DNA from: CAVXUB01 sp963764805
GTDB taxonomy: Bacteria > Actinomycetota > Acidimicrobiia > Acidimicrobiales > Bog-793
Assembly: GCA_963764805.1 (NCBI GenBank)
Contig: CAVXUB010000005.1
Coordinates: 361,397-425,396, forward strand
Direction of reading: 5' to 3'
Length of the DNA: 64,000 nucleotides
The notes below the pieces were generated by a model, which was not told the origin of the DNA, did no database searches, and was given only the letters and a program-made list of their open reading frames with translations. Position numbers and translations under genes: made by a program. Below, piece by piece: positions 1 to 8,624 of this stretch. Each line of letters starts with the position of its first letter. Position 1 is the stretch's first letter.

Positions 1-222
1 TCCCCTCCGTAAGCAACTCGCCCGATCAGCCAGAAGGAACGGACGCTACCCGTAAGCTGCCGGTCTCGCTTGGCCACTCGGCCGAACTCGCTTGGCAACC
101 TGGCCGAGGCTAGGAGCAGGACTGCTCGTCGTCAATGATCGCCGGGCGGGAACCGATGTCGAGTGCGTGCTTCGTCATCTGGCTGAACGGTTGCTAGATG
201 GAATGGCTCCACCCCCCGTCGG
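1..222. other. Region with no recognisable gene
   Basis: I see no convincing coding sequence here. The only structure is a pair of imperfect 22-bp direct repeats at 64-85 and 86-107, which share the core CTCGCTTGGC and the end TGGCCGA or CGGCCGA. It could be the 3' side of a gene whose body lies left of the window, or debris next to the broken gene that follows. Confidence 0.4.
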
Positions 223-763
223 CTAGGTCGGCATATAGGCGTCGGCGTACCACCTGACGCCGCCTCTCGATCCGCCGAGCAGGCTGACGGTCAGGATCGC
301 CCACCTGAGCACCTTCTCGAACGGCTCGTCTGCGGGGACTCGGACGACAAGGCCCCTTCGCGGATGGTCTTGTTCGACTCGCCAGCCGGCCGGGATCACA
401 GCGGCCCCAGCCTGCAACTCCGTCAGGACGCGGCGTCCCTGGTTGTGGGTGATGCCGAGGCTTGGCGACGACGTCGCCATGAGTTTTGAGGCTCCCGGGC
501 ACCCACGTGCACATCGTCACGCCGATGCTCCCCCCGCCGAACATCGCCGAGAACCCCAGCCGTGGCGGCGCTGCCTGTTCGTCGTCGCCAACAGGTATCA
601 GGTTGATCCAACCGTCCTCGGAGGCGGCCATCTGCTCCATCCGTGCCACTATCGGAGCCAAATCGTCCGGCATGAAGGGAACGCGCTCCACATTCCGTCG
701 GCGAGTCACCGGACGAGTATCCCAGCTGACCAACGGGGTCCCGACCGTGGGCGGCGAGAGCAT
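223..763 (-). pseudogene. Small hypothetical protein gene split by a frameshift
   Basis: Two minus-strand reading frames join into one plausible small protein. The N-terminal part (MPDDLAPIVARMEQM, then a Gly-rich segment and VTMCTWVPG) is read from about 673-763 downwards. The C-terminal part (ITHNQGRRVLTELQ, then RRGLVVRVPADEP and VRWYADAYMPT) is in another frame that is open from 480 to 223. The frames overlap around 440-485, so the change must lie there. I do not recognise the family and give no function. The start is uncertain: 763, a GTG near 706, or ATG 673. A single indel, a real pseudogene, or two overlapping genes are all possible. Confidence 0.45.
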
Positions 764-799
764 GAGACCGATGGTGGATGTCCGCTAGGGTCGCCTGCG

Positions 800-1756
800 G
801 TGGGAGAGGCGAATGCGGCGCCGGCATTGGTGGTGGAGCACCTGACGAAGCGTTTCGGGGAGCGCGTCGCCTTCGACGACGTGTCCTTCGAAGTGCCCAG
901 CGGCGAGGTGTTCGGCTTCCTCGGCCCCAACGGAGCGGGAAAGACCACCACAGTGCGGGCGCTCGGGACCCTGATCTCCCCCACTTCGGGTTCGGCGATC
1001 GTCGCCGGCATCCCACTCAGCCCTGAGAACGGGCCGGCGATCAGGTCGAAGATCTCGATCATGCCTGAGTCGCCGGGTCTTTACCTGAGGCTGAGCGTGG
1101 GCGAGAACTTGCAGTGTTTTGCTGGGCTCTACGGTTTGGATGATGTGAGGGGCCGCATCGAGCGGGCGCTCAGGGCCGTCAACCTTCTCGACCGGGCGGG
1201 AGACCGCTGCGGATCGCTCTCCAAGGGCCTGCGGCAGCGGGTGGCGCTAGCACGCGCGCTCCTCAACGACCCGACGGTGCTGTTCCTCGACGAGCCCACG
1301 TCCGGACTCGACCCGGTCGCGTCACGAGAGGTGCACGAGCTGATCGGGGCGCTGAGAGAGCGCGGCGTGACCATCTTCCTCACCACGCACCGGCTCGAGG
1401 AAGCCGAGCGGCTGTGCCATCGCGTGGCGATCCTCAACACGACGCTAAGGCTCGTCGGGCGCCCCGATGCGCTGCGCGCCCAGCTGTTCACCAGCCGGCT
1501 CGAGGTCCGTACCCGCAGTCCTCTCCCCTCACCGGACAAGCTGTTCGGTCCGCTGGCGGGTGTCAGCAACTGGGTGGCCGACGGGATGGGCGCCTATCTG
1601 CTCACGGTGGGCGACCCGGACGTCGCAGCTCCCGAGGTCGCCCGGGTACTGGTCGGTGCCGGCGCAGACATCCTGTCGCTCGGCGAGGCCAGACATTCAC
1701 TGGAGGACGTCTACCTCGAGCTCATCGACGAGGACGTCGAGGCCCGCAAGCGATGA
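800..1756 (+). CDS. ABC-2 type exporter, ATP-binding subunit
   Basis: Predicted cytoplasmic ATPase (318 aa from GTG 800) that powers the membrane permease encoded directly after it. It carries a Walker A motif GPNGAGKTTT at residues 42-51, an LSKGLRQRVALARAL signature and a Walker B PTVLFLDEPTSGLDP followed by the H-loop TTHRLEEAE. The C-terminal ~90 residues form the accessory region typical of CcmA/NatA/DrrA-type exporters. An upstream ATG-started extension exists in the same frame, but it crosses the antisense hypothetical gene and lacks protein-like composition, so I chose GTG 800. The stop overlaps the permease start (ATGA). The substrate cannot be deduced. Confidence 0.88.
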   Translation: MGEANAAPALVVEHLTKRFGERVAFDDVSFEVPSGEVFGFLGPNGAGKTTTVRALGTLISPTSGSAIVAGIPLSPENGPAIRSKISIMPESPGLYLRLSVGENLQCFAGLYGLDDVRGRIERALRAVNLLDRAGDRCGSLSKGLRQRVALARALLNDPTVLFLDEPTSGLDPVASREVHELIGALRERGVTIFLTTHRLEEAERLCHRVAILNTTLRLVGRPDALRAQLFTSRLEVRTRSPLPSPDKLFGPLAGVSNWVADGMGAYLLTVGDPDVAAPEVARVLVGAGADILSLGEARHSLEDVYLELIDEDVEARKR

Positions 1757-2490
1757 GCTTCAGCTGGACACGAGTCGGCGCAATCTTCGTGAAGGAGCTG
1801 CGCGACTACCGCCGCAACCGTTTCGTGGTCGTCTTCACGATGGCAGTGCTGCCGCTGATCTTCGTCACGCTGCCGATCGTCCAGCTGTTCACGATCGCCA
1901 CGACCGTGCCGACCAGCAAGCTCGACACCCGGGTCGGCATCTCTCTGCTCTACATGCTCCTCATACCTGCGATCGTGCCGTCCGCCCTGGCGGCATATTC
2001 GGTCGTCGGCGAGCGTGAGCAGGGGACCCTCGAGCCTGTGCTCATCACGCCGATCCGGCCAGAGGAGTTCTTGATCGGCAAGGCGATAGCTATTCTCGCT
2101 CCGACCCTCGCTGTGGCGTACGTGATCTTCGGTCTGTTCATCGGAACGGCCGAGCTCTTCGCCCATCCGGCAGTGCTCACGGCAATCCTTCAGCGCTCAC
2201 ATGTGTTGGTTCAGTTGCTGTTCACGCCGCTACTCGCAGGCTGGTCGATCTGGGTCGGGATCGCCATCTCCGCTCGCATGTCGGACGTGAGGGCAGCCCA
2301 GCAGCTGGGGATGTTCAGCAGCCTCCCGCCGCTCGTGATCGTCGCCCTCATCTCGTTCAACGTCATACCGGCCTCGGTCGGCGTGGCGCTGGGCCTCGCC
2401 GCCGCCCTGCTGCTGATCGACGGGCTCGGGTGGAGGGCGGTGGCAACGATGTTCGATCGCGAGCGCCTCGTGACCGGTAACCGCAAGTGA
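1753..2490 (+). CDS. ABC-2 type transporter permease
   Basis: Membrane subunit (245 aa) of the exporter above. After an N-terminal amphipathic stretch (VGAIFVKELRDYRRNR) there are about six hydrophobic segments, with the usual cytoplasmic motif GEREQGTLEPVLITP after the second. This matches the ABC-2/NatB family. The start ATG 1753 overlaps the ATPase stop by four bases, so the two are translationally coupled and should form one complex. The substrate is unknown. Confidence 0.85.
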   Translation: MSFSWTRVGAIFVKELRDYRRNRFVVVFTMAVLPLIFVTLPIVQLFTIATTVPTSKLDTRVGISLLYMLLIPAIVPSALAAYSVVGEREQGTLEPVLITPIRPEEFLIGKAIAILAPTLAVAYVIFGLFIGTAELFAHPAVLTAILQRSHVLVQLLFTPLLAGWSIWVGIAISARMSDVRAAQQLGMFSSLPPLVIVALISFNVIPASVGVALGLAAALLLIDGLGWRAVATMFDRERLVTGNRK

Positions 2491-2503
2491 AAGGAGAGGT
2501 CCG

Positions 2504-2809
2504 ATGTCGGGAACGCTCGTGATGAGAAGACAGGCCGTAGGAATCGAGTTGCGGCGGGGCACCTTCGAGGTCGTGCTCGACGGGCGGGCCGTGGGGACGA
2601 TCGAGCGAGATGAGACGCTCGAAGTGGACGTCGAGCCGGGTTCGCACAGCCTGCTGGTTCGCGCCGGTAAGTACAAGAGCCAGGTTCGCCCGTTCGACCT
2701 CGCAGACGGCAGCGCCGTCAACTTCCGGTGCCATGGGGCGATGTTGTGGCCCCGCTACGTCGCCTCTATCTTCAAGCCTGATCTGGCGATCTCGCTGCGC
2801 CAGCAGTAG
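2504..2809 (+). CDS. Conserved hypothetical protein
   Basis: A 101-aa soluble protein starting 13 bases after the permease gene, with a good ribosome-binding site (AAAGGAGAG) just upstream, so it belongs to the same operon. Alternating hydrophobic residues (TFEVVLDGRAVGTIE, then GSHSLLVRAGKYKS) suggest a small beta-sandwich of the PEGA-like kind. That is only a pattern impression. No catalytic motif or signal peptide is visible. The function is unknown; association with the exporter is inferred from position. Confidence 0.65.
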   Translation: MSGTLVMRRQAVGIELRRGTFEVVLDGRAVGTIERDETLEVDVEPGSHSLLVRAGKYKSQVRPFDLADGSAVNFRCHGAMLWPRYVASIFKPDLAISLRQQ

Positions 2810-2840
2810 GTCGACGGGGTCGCTGGGCGTCGTCGCTGCT

Positions 2841-2880
2841 GGCGTCGCTTCTAGCCAACCCCAACGGGAGCGACGCCTTT
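2841..2880. terminator. Terminator hairpin between convergent genes
   Basis: A perfect 9-bp inverted repeat, GGCGTCGCT at 2841-2849 and AGCGACGCC at 2869-2877, is followed by TTT on the plus strand. It lies downstream of the exporter operon and overlaps the last codons of the convergent ammonium transporter gene. It probably ends the plus-strand transcript. Confidence 0.55.
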
Positions 2881-4103
2881 GTCCTCGCGGTCCTCCTTGT
2901 CGTCCGCGTAGGCACGCTCCTCGTGAAGGCTTATGTCGAGGCCGGCAACCTGTTCTTCCGGTGACACACGGAGGCCGACGGTCTTGTCGGTGATCCAGAG
3001 GACTACGAACGTCATCACGAATGGCCACACAAGGGCCGCCCCCGCGAGCACGAGCTGTCGACCGAATTGGGTGAGGCCGCCGGACGCCCCGAAGGCGTTC
3101 ACAGCCAGGCTGGCGAATACGCCAGTGAGGATGACGCCGACGGCACCGCCCACCATGTGCACGCCCACGACGTCAAGGGTGTCGTCGTACTTGAAGACAC
3201 TCTTCAGCTGTACCGCTCCATAGCAGAGCAGCCCCGCCGCAGCCCCGATCACCAGCGACGCCCAGACGGGGACATAGCCGGATGCCGGCGTGATGGCGGC
3301 GAGGCCGGCGACAGCGCCCGAGGCGATGCCGACACCGGAGGGCTTGCGGCGGCGGATCCACTCGACGGCCATCCATGCGATCATCGCCGCGCTCGCACCC
3401 AGCTGAGTGTTGACGAGAGCAGTGGTGGCGACCGTCCCCGCGCTGGAGGCGCTGCCGGCGTTGAAGCCGAACCAGCCGAACCACAAGATGCCTGCACCGA
3501 GTAGGACGAGCGGGATGTTGTGCGGATGATCGAGCCGCCGCGCCCGCGGGCCGAGGTAGATGACAGAGGCAAGCGCGGCGGCGCCGGCCAACTCATGGAC
3601 GACGGATCCGCCGGCGAAGTCGATCGCGTGCAGCCCGCCGCCGCCGAGGAATCCGCCCCCCACTCCCAGTGGGCGAACGGCACGTACACGATCAGCGACC
3701 AGAGGCCGATGAACACCAGGTAGCCCCGGAAGTGCATCCTCTCGGCGAATGCACCGGCTATCAGCGCCGGCGTGATCACTGCGAACTTCATCTGGAACGC
3801 CATATAGAGGAGCGCTGGGATCGTCGGGGCGTAGGAGTTCGGCGCGTTGCCGACTCCGCGCATCATGACGTTGGCGAGGCTCCCGATGACCCGGGAATGA
3901 TCCGCGCCGAACACCAGCCCGTAGCCCACGACGACCCACAGGATGCTGATGATCCCGATCGCCACGAAGGACTGGACCATCACGTTGATGACGTTCTTGG
4001 TCCCCACAAGCCCTCCGTAGAAGAGGGCGAGCCCCGGCATCATGAAAAGGACGAGTGCTGTCGAGACCAGCATCCAGGCGGTGTCACCGCTGTTCAGGTG
4101 CAC
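2851..4103 (-). CDS. Ammonium transporter Amt (one apparent frameshift)
   Basis: Amt/AmtB-family channel of about 418 aa that conducts ammonium or ammonia across the inner membrane as a trimer. The N-terminal half has MMPGLALFYGGLV and FAHWEWG. The C-terminal half has LDHPHNIPLVLLGAGILWF, GWFGFNAGS and the pore motif DVVGVHMVGG. The halves are in different frames. They join cleanly if the G6 run at 3656-3661 (read on the minus strand) had seven Gs, giving the family's HW-W-GGG-L sequence. I chose GTG 4103 because GGAGG lies 8 bases upstream; GTG 4112 is the alternative. No PII gene (glnK) follows. The indel is probably a sequencing error, although phase variation at the run is possible. Confidence 0.85.
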
Positions 4104-4232
4104 GTTCAACACCTCCGGGAGTAGAGGCGGCGACGGTTGCAGGCCGCGGACGAATCCCTGCCGGGTGTGTCTTTAGCACGTTCTCCGGCCGCGGACACGG
4201 TGCGTTCCAACCGCGGCGGGCGGCATTAGGTC

Positions 4233-5906
4233 TCAGGCGATCGCCGGGCTCGTGCTCGCTTTCATGCCTAACCGCCACGAGCCGAACGAGGGGGCACCGC
4301 CCGCCCCGATCGTCCAAAGATCGCCGCTGTCAGCTTGGAAGGCGACGAGGTAGCCGCCAGTCCACCGGGTGATGCTGGGACTGGCGCCGCTCATCATGGC
4401 GAGTTTCCAGTTCCCGACCGTGGGTGCACCTCCCACTCCGACCGACCACAGGTCGCCGTCGCTGCCCTGGAATGCCGACACGTAGCCGCCGTTGACAGAG
4501 CTGATGGCGGGGCTCGTGCCAGCCATCATTGCGTCCTTGGATGAACCGCCGCTCGGGGCGCCGCCCGCGCCGACCGTCCACAGCTGTCCGGTGTTGGCCT
4601 GGAAGGCGATCTCGTATGCCGTGCCTGACGCAGTGATGCTCGGGCTCGTGCCCGCCTTCATTCCCAGCTTCCAGTTCCCGATCGTCGGAGCCCCGGCGAC
4701 GCCGAGGCTCCATAGGCTGCCGGTGCTCGATTGGAGGGCGACCTCGTAGCCGGCGCCGAGAGCCACCACAGCCGGACTGGTGCCGTGCAGCATGGCGATA
4801 CCGGAGGACCGGCCGTAGGGAGCGCCACCGCTGCCCACCGTCCATAGCTGACCGGTATTCGCCTGGAACGCGATCTCGTAGCCGGTGCCGGCGGACGCGA
4901 TGCTCGGGCTGGTGCCGGCCATCATCCCGAGGTGCCAGTCCCCGATCGTCGGCGCCCCTCCCACGCCCAGGGTCCAGAGATCGCCATCGCTTGCCTGGAA
5001 GGCCACCTCGTACCCGCCGTCGAGCGCCACCACGCTCGGGCTCGTCCCGCTCATCATCGCCACATTGGAGGAGTTGTCGCTCGGTGCGCCGTCGGCTCCG
5101 TGGGTCCAGAGCTGGCCCGTGTTCGCTTGGAAGGCGAACTCGTAGCCGGGGGACGGCGGTGGCGTCGAGGCAGGGTTGTGCAGCCAGCCGGAAACGGTGT
5201 CCCCCACCGTCCAAGCCGACACGGGCAGGGTGTCCCAGCCGTTGCTTCCGACGCCCGCGTTCTGCTCGATGACCGTCACGGTGCCGTTGCCAGCCGCGTT
5301 CACAGCGCTGGAAGTCACGACGGAGGTGTGCACCATGCTGTAGCTGAGCACGTCTCCCGGCTCCGGAGCCTTCCCGGCGGTGCCGTTGGCGATGTACTGA
5401 AGGGCCGGCCCGTTGGGGTTGTACGTGGACTTGTAGATCGCGTAGTTGGCGGCAACCCCGTCACCGTTGGCGGGATAGGGGTGCACCCCCCAGGCGAGGT
5501 ACATCCACCTCATCGATAGCTCGACGCACTCCCATTCGAACTGTCCCCACGCCCCCGTGAAGAAGCGGACGAGATGGTCGGTGCCACCCTGGGTGGGCCC
5601 CGGGCCACAGGCCACCAGCCCGTCCCACGAGGCGCCAAGCGGGTGAGACCCAGGGTAGTTGCCAGTGTCACAGGTGCCCTTCCACCAACTCGGCGTCGGA
5701 AGGGTGGCGAGGGGGCCGCTTGCGGCACGAGGCGCCACAGGCGCCGCCAATACGGTCGGTGCCACGGCGGCCGGTGCCGATGCCCCTCCTGCCGGTGCCG
5801 ATGCCCCGGCGATCGCGGGTGGCGTCAAGGCGCATCCGATCAGGGTCGCCGCAGAGACGAGGGCCGGCAACCACCAGAACTGCCGCGTTCCTGATTCCCT
5901 GCGCAC
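4233..5906 (-). CDS. Secreted CHAP-domain protein with seven C-terminal repeats
   Basis: A 557-aa exported protein. Residues 1-35 form a signal peptide with a basic start and hydrophobic core; an Ala/Pro-rich linker runs to about residue 70. Residues ~75-245 are a CHAP-type amidase/peptidase domain: Cys in FEWECVELSMRW, then GDVLSYSMVHTSVVTS with the His and VTVIEQNAG. Such domains usually cleave peptidoglycan peptides. Residues ~254-557 are seven ~43-aa repeats (separate entry). The gene stands alone between the ammonium transporter and a divergent sqdB, with a long upstream region. It may be a cell-wall hydrolase; the substrate is not proven. Confidence 0.75.
   Translation of the reverse strand: MRRESGTRQFWWLPALVSAATLIGCALTPPAIAGASAPAGGASAPAAVAPTVLAAPVAPRAASGPLATLPTPSWWKGTCDTGNYPGSHPLGASWDGLVACGPGPTQGGTDHLVRFFTGAWGQFEWECVELSMRWMYLAWGVHPYPANGDGVAANYAIYKSTYNPNGPALQYIANGTAGKAPEPGDVLSYSMVHTSVVTSSAVNAAGNGTVTVIEQNAGVGSNGWDTLPVSAWTVGDTVSGWLHNPASTPPPSPGYEFAFQANTGQLWTHGADGAPSDNSSNVAMMSGTSPSVVALDGGYEVAFQASDGDLWTLGVGGAPTIGDWHLGMMAGTSPSIASAGTGYEIAFQANTGQLWTVGSGGAPYGRSSGIAMLHGTSPAVVALGAGYEVALQSSTGSLWSLGVAGAPTIGNWKLGMKAGTSPSITASGTAYEIAFQANTGQLWTVGAGGAPSGGSSKDAMMAGTSPAISSVNGGYVSAFQGSDGDLWSVGVGGAPTVGNWKLAMMSGASPSITRWTGGYLVAFQADSGDLWTIGAGGAPSFGSWRLGMKASTSPAIA
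4236..5147 (-). repeat. Seven tandem ~43-aa repeats in the CHAP protein
   Basis: Seven copies with consensus GYE-AFQA--G-LWT-G--GAP, followed by a variable segment and M-GTSPS. Copies alternate: copies 1, 3 and 5 carry NTGQLW and an SS before AM, while copies 2, 4 and 6 carry GAPTIG or GAPTVG and NWKL or DWHL. This suggests expansion by duplication of a two-repeat unit. Seven such repeats could close into a propeller-like fold, possibly for glycan binding; that is inference. Confidence 0.75.
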
Positions 5907-6371
5907 GCTGTACCTCCGGCCGCCCTTGTGATCGGCCCCGCGATGGTAGGCAGGGCATCCCCTCAGGAGCCATGAGTTACCGGCATTTCACATATTGCGG
6001 CTCCCCCGCCTCCCTCCGAAACCTTGCAGGCAAGGGCGCGGCATCATTCCCCCGGGCCGGTCGTTTGACAGCGCTGGTTCGCATTTCTTAGCATCATGGG
6101 CGACCGTCCTCGGCGGTCAGTAGTTGTAGTGCAGTTGCGGCTGTACGTGAACTGGGGTGAGTACGGCCGAAGTCGTAGAGCCGGGCCACAACGCAGTGGT
6201 TGCCGCACGCCTGGCGCCAGATCCGGTGAAGTCGAGCCCCGCGGCAGCGCCGCAGGCTCGGGTTTCCGGTAGGGCGCTCAAGTCGTCAGGCACCCGCTCG
6301 CGGCGTGGGACCATATGGGGGCACCGGTGTCGTATCGCACCCCTTTCAAGACCCAAGAAGGAGTCACGCGA
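5907..6371. other. Long divergent intergenic region
   Basis: This 465-bp region separates the CHAP gene (minus) from sqdB (plus), and I find no believable gene in it. Read on the minus strand it would give the CHAP mRNA a long leader. It contains pairing potential, including GGAGCC at 5966-5971 with GGCTCC at 5999-6004. A GAAGGAG ribosome-binding site for sqdB lies at 6357-6363. Both promoters must be here, but I cannot place them with confidence. Confidence 0.4.
6357..6363 (+). promoter_or_regulatory. Ribosome-binding site that fixes the sqdB start
   Basis: GAAGGAG ends 8 bases before GTG 6372. It selects that GTG over the in-frame upstream ATG at 6315, which has no such site. Confidence 0.7.
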
Positions 6372-7565
6372 GTGCGGATTCTCATCCTCGGTGGAGACGG
6401 CTTCTGCGGCTGGCCCACCTCGCTGCACCTCTCCCAGCAGGGGCACGAGGTGGTCATCGTCGACAACCTCTCCCGCCGGAACATCGACAACGAGCTCGAG
6501 GTGTCGTCGCTGACACCGATCGCTCCGATCGGCACCCGGCTGAGGGCCTGGAAGGAGCACACGGGCAAGGAGATCCCCTTCGTCCGGATGAACGTCGCCC
6601 ACGAGTACGACCGGCTCCTCGACCTGATCAAGGACTTCCGTCCGGACTCGATCGTGCATTTCGCCGAGCAGCGGGCTGCGCCGTACTCGATGAAGTCCTC
6701 GGTCCACAAGCGCTACACCGTGGACAACAACCTCAATGCGACGCACAACCTGTTGGCCGCCATCGTCGAGAGTGGCGAGGACATCCATATCGCCCACCTC
6801 GGGACGATGGGCGTCTACGGCTACGGCACCGCCGGCATGAAGATCCCGGAGGGCTACCTCCCGGTGAAGGTCATCACCGACACCGGCGAGACGATCGAGC
6901 AGGAGATCCTCTATCCGGCCAACCCCGGCAGCGTCTATCACCTCACCAAGACGCAGGACCAGCTCTTCTTCGCCTATTACGCCAAGAACGACGGGCTCAG
7001 GATCACGGACCTGCACCAGGGCATCGTCTGGGGGACCCAGACGCCGGAGACGGAGCTCGACGAGAGGCTGATCAATCGTTTCGATTACGACGGTGACTAC
7101 GGGACAGTGCTGAACCGGTTCCTGATGCAGGCTGCCGTCGGCTACCCGCTGACCGTGCACGGCACGGGTGGCCAGACGCGTGCCTTCATCCACATCCGCG
7201 ACACCGTGCGCTGCATCGAGATCGCCGTCAGCAACCCGCCGAAGAACGGTGACCGCCCGCTCATCCTCAACCAGATGACCGAATGCCATCGTCTGCGTGA
7301 CCTGGCCAAGCTCGTCTCTGGCCTCACCGGGGCGGAGATCGACTACGTCGAGAACCCGCGCAACGAGGCTGCCGAGAACGAGCTCGACGTCGAGAACAAG
7401 CAGTTCCTCGAGCTCGGCCTCAACCCGACCACTCTCGCCGACGGTCTGATGCAGGAAGTCACCGAGATCGCCCAGAAGTACTCGAGCAGGTGCGACCTGG
7501 ACAAGGTGCCGGCACGCTCGCAGTGGCTGAAGCGGCCGGTCGCCGACACGCAGCCGATCAGCTGA
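6372..7565 (+). CDS. sqdB: UDP-sulfoquinovose synthase (sulfolipid biosynthesis)
   Basis: NAD-dependent SDR-family enzyme (397 aa) that makes UDP-sulfoquinovose from UDP-glucose and sulfite, the head-group donor for the sulfolipid SQDG. The Rossmann motif is ILGGDGFCGWPTSL at the N-terminus. SqdB-specific signatures follow: RRNIDNELEVSSLTPI, HFAEQRAAPYSMKS, LGTMGVYGYG, NPGSVYHLTK (active-site Tyr-x3-Lys) and GIVWGTQT. GTG 6372 is chosen because GAAGGAG sits 8 bases upstream and the Rossmann strand begins at once; an ATG at 6315 lacks a site. The glycosyltransferase that finishes SQDG is not in the window. Confidence 0.93.
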   Translation: MRILILGGDGFCGWPTSLHLSQQGHEVVIVDNLSRRNIDNELEVSSLTPIAPIGTRLRAWKEHTGKEIPFVRMNVAHEYDRLLDLIKDFRPDSIVHFAEQRAAPYSMKSSVHKRYTVDNNLNATHNLLAAIVESGEDIHIAHLGTMGVYGYGTAGMKIPEGYLPVKVITDTGETIEQEILYPANPGSVYHLTKTQDQLFFAYYAKNDGLRITDLHQGIVWGTQTPETELDERLINRFDYDGDYGTVLNRFLMQAAVGYPLTVHGTGGQTRAFIHIRDTVRCIEIAVSNPPKNGDRPLILNQMTECHRLRDLAKLVSGLTGAEIDYVENPRNEAAENELDVENKQFLELGLNPTTLADGLMQEVTEIAQKYSSRCDLDKVPARSQWLKRPVADTQPIS

Positions 7566-7581
7566 GCGGAGAATCCTGGCG

Positions 7582-7626
7582 ACGGCCGCCGGTCGGCTCT
7601 TAGGGGAGCTGGCCGGCGGCCGTTTC
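7582..7626 (+). terminator. Rho-independent terminator after sqdB
   Basis: A perfect 11-bp stem, ACGGCCGCCGG at 7582-7592 with CCGGCGGCCGT at 7613-7623, is followed by a short T run (TTT ending at 7625). It lies 16 bases after the sqdB stop. Confidence 0.7.
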
Positions 7627-7754
7627 GCGCCGGCCGTTCGGCAATCTGATGTGCAGCCATCCACGTACCACGTCGGTTGCTGCGCATCAGATCGGGCGGG
7701 CGCCTCTGTACACTCGCAGGTCAGGAGCGGGGGCTCCCACAGGAGACGGGACCG

Positions 7755-8594
7755 TTGGCAACCACCTCGATCGAATATCAAGAGACCGTGGAAGTCGTGC
7801 CGACCAGGTGGCGCCCGGTAGCGACCTTCGTCCTCTCGCTGGTGGCGCTCGGCGTCTCCGCCTACCTGACGTACCTGCACTACTGGGGAGGCTCGTCGCC
7901 AGCCCTGTGTTCCAAGGGCGGAGTCGTCAACTGCACCAAGGTCCTCACCAGCAGCCAGTCGATGATCTTCGGCGTGATCCCTGTGGCGGTGGCGGGGCTC
8001 GCCTACTGGGTGGTGGTGACCGCAGTGAACTCACCCTGGGGGTGGCGGTCCACCTGGGCACGGATGCCCCTGGTGCGCCTCGGCCTGCTGGCAGCCGGCA
8101 TGGGCATGGTGCTCTACCTCGTCTCGGCGGAGTTCGCCATCGGCTCGCTCTGCGAGTACTGCACCAGCGTGCACGTGCTGACCTTCGCCACGTTCGTGAT
8201 CGTCGCCAGCGGCTGGTACGACATGCAAGCGCACGTCGCCGCCGCCGCGGCGAACAATGAGTTCGCGTCTACGTCGGCGCAGGACGCTCGCATCTACCCG
8301 GCCGCAGGAAAAATCGGTCAATCCGGAGAGGTTGTGTATGTTCCCCCGCCGACCAACGGGTTCGCGATCGCGTCGCTCGTGCTCGGGATAATCGGCGGTT
8401 CGCTCCTAGCCTTGATATTTGGGTACGTCGCGCTGGCCCAAATTCGCCGCAGCTATGGAACACAAGGGGGGCGTGGTATCGCCCTCGCCGGCGTGGTTCT
8501 CGGATGGATCGGCATCGTGGTAATAGCAGCGGCCATCATCCTTGTCGCCGTGGGTGGGGTCTCCGGGCAGAGTCAGCCGCAGCCCGTTGGCTAG
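7755..8594 (+). CDS. Vitamin K epoxide reductase (VKOR) domain fused to a DUF4190-like domain
   Basis: Integral membrane protein of 279 aa. The first ~155 residues are a bacterial VKOR: a helix after RWRPVATF, a loop with two Cys (LCSKGGVVNCTKVL), then helices and the active-site CxxC in GSLCEYCTSVH. VKOR reoxidises periplasmic Dsb-like oxidases using quinone. After a ~40-aa linker comes a two-helix domain (NGFAIASLVLGIIGG and QGGRGIALAGVVLGWIG) typical of DUF4190. TTG 7755 is chosen because AGGAG lies 9 bases upstream; an in-frame start at 7677 gives an odd basic extension. No DsbA-like partner is adjacent. The fusion is unusual as far as I know. Confidence 0.82.
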   Translation: MATTSIEYQETVEVVPTRWRPVATFVLSLVALGVSAYLTYLHYWGGSSPALCSKGGVVNCTKVLTSSQSMIFGVIPVAVAGLAYWVVVTAVNSPWGWRSTWARMPLVRLGLLAAGMGMVLYLVSAEFAIGSLCEYCTSVHVLTFATFVIVASGWYDMQAHVAAAAANNEFASTSAQDARIYPAAGKIGQSGEVVYVPPPTNGFAIASLVLGIIGGSLLALIFGYVALAQIRRSYGTQGGRGIALAGVVLGWIGIVVIAAAIILVAVGGVSGQSQPQPVG

Positions 8595-8624
8595 CTCACG
8601 TAAGCGCGAGCCTGACCGCCTGGA

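Noticed and set aside
1414..1752. Longer start for the ABC-2 permease
   Set aside because: The extension lies fully inside the ATPase gene; ATG 1753 with ATGA overlap is normal.
3656..3661. Programmed frameshifting in amt
   Set aside because: A slippery run exists, but Amt is not known to use recoding and similar indels occur in many unrelated genes here, so error is simpler.
5907..6150. Assigned c-di-AMP (ydaO) riboswitch
   Set aside because: Context is suggestive, but I could not match the conserved core segments, so I report only an unclassified leader.
6117..7880. 587-codon minus-strand frame
   Set aside because: Antisense of sqdB and the start of the VKOR gene; composition is a shadow pattern.
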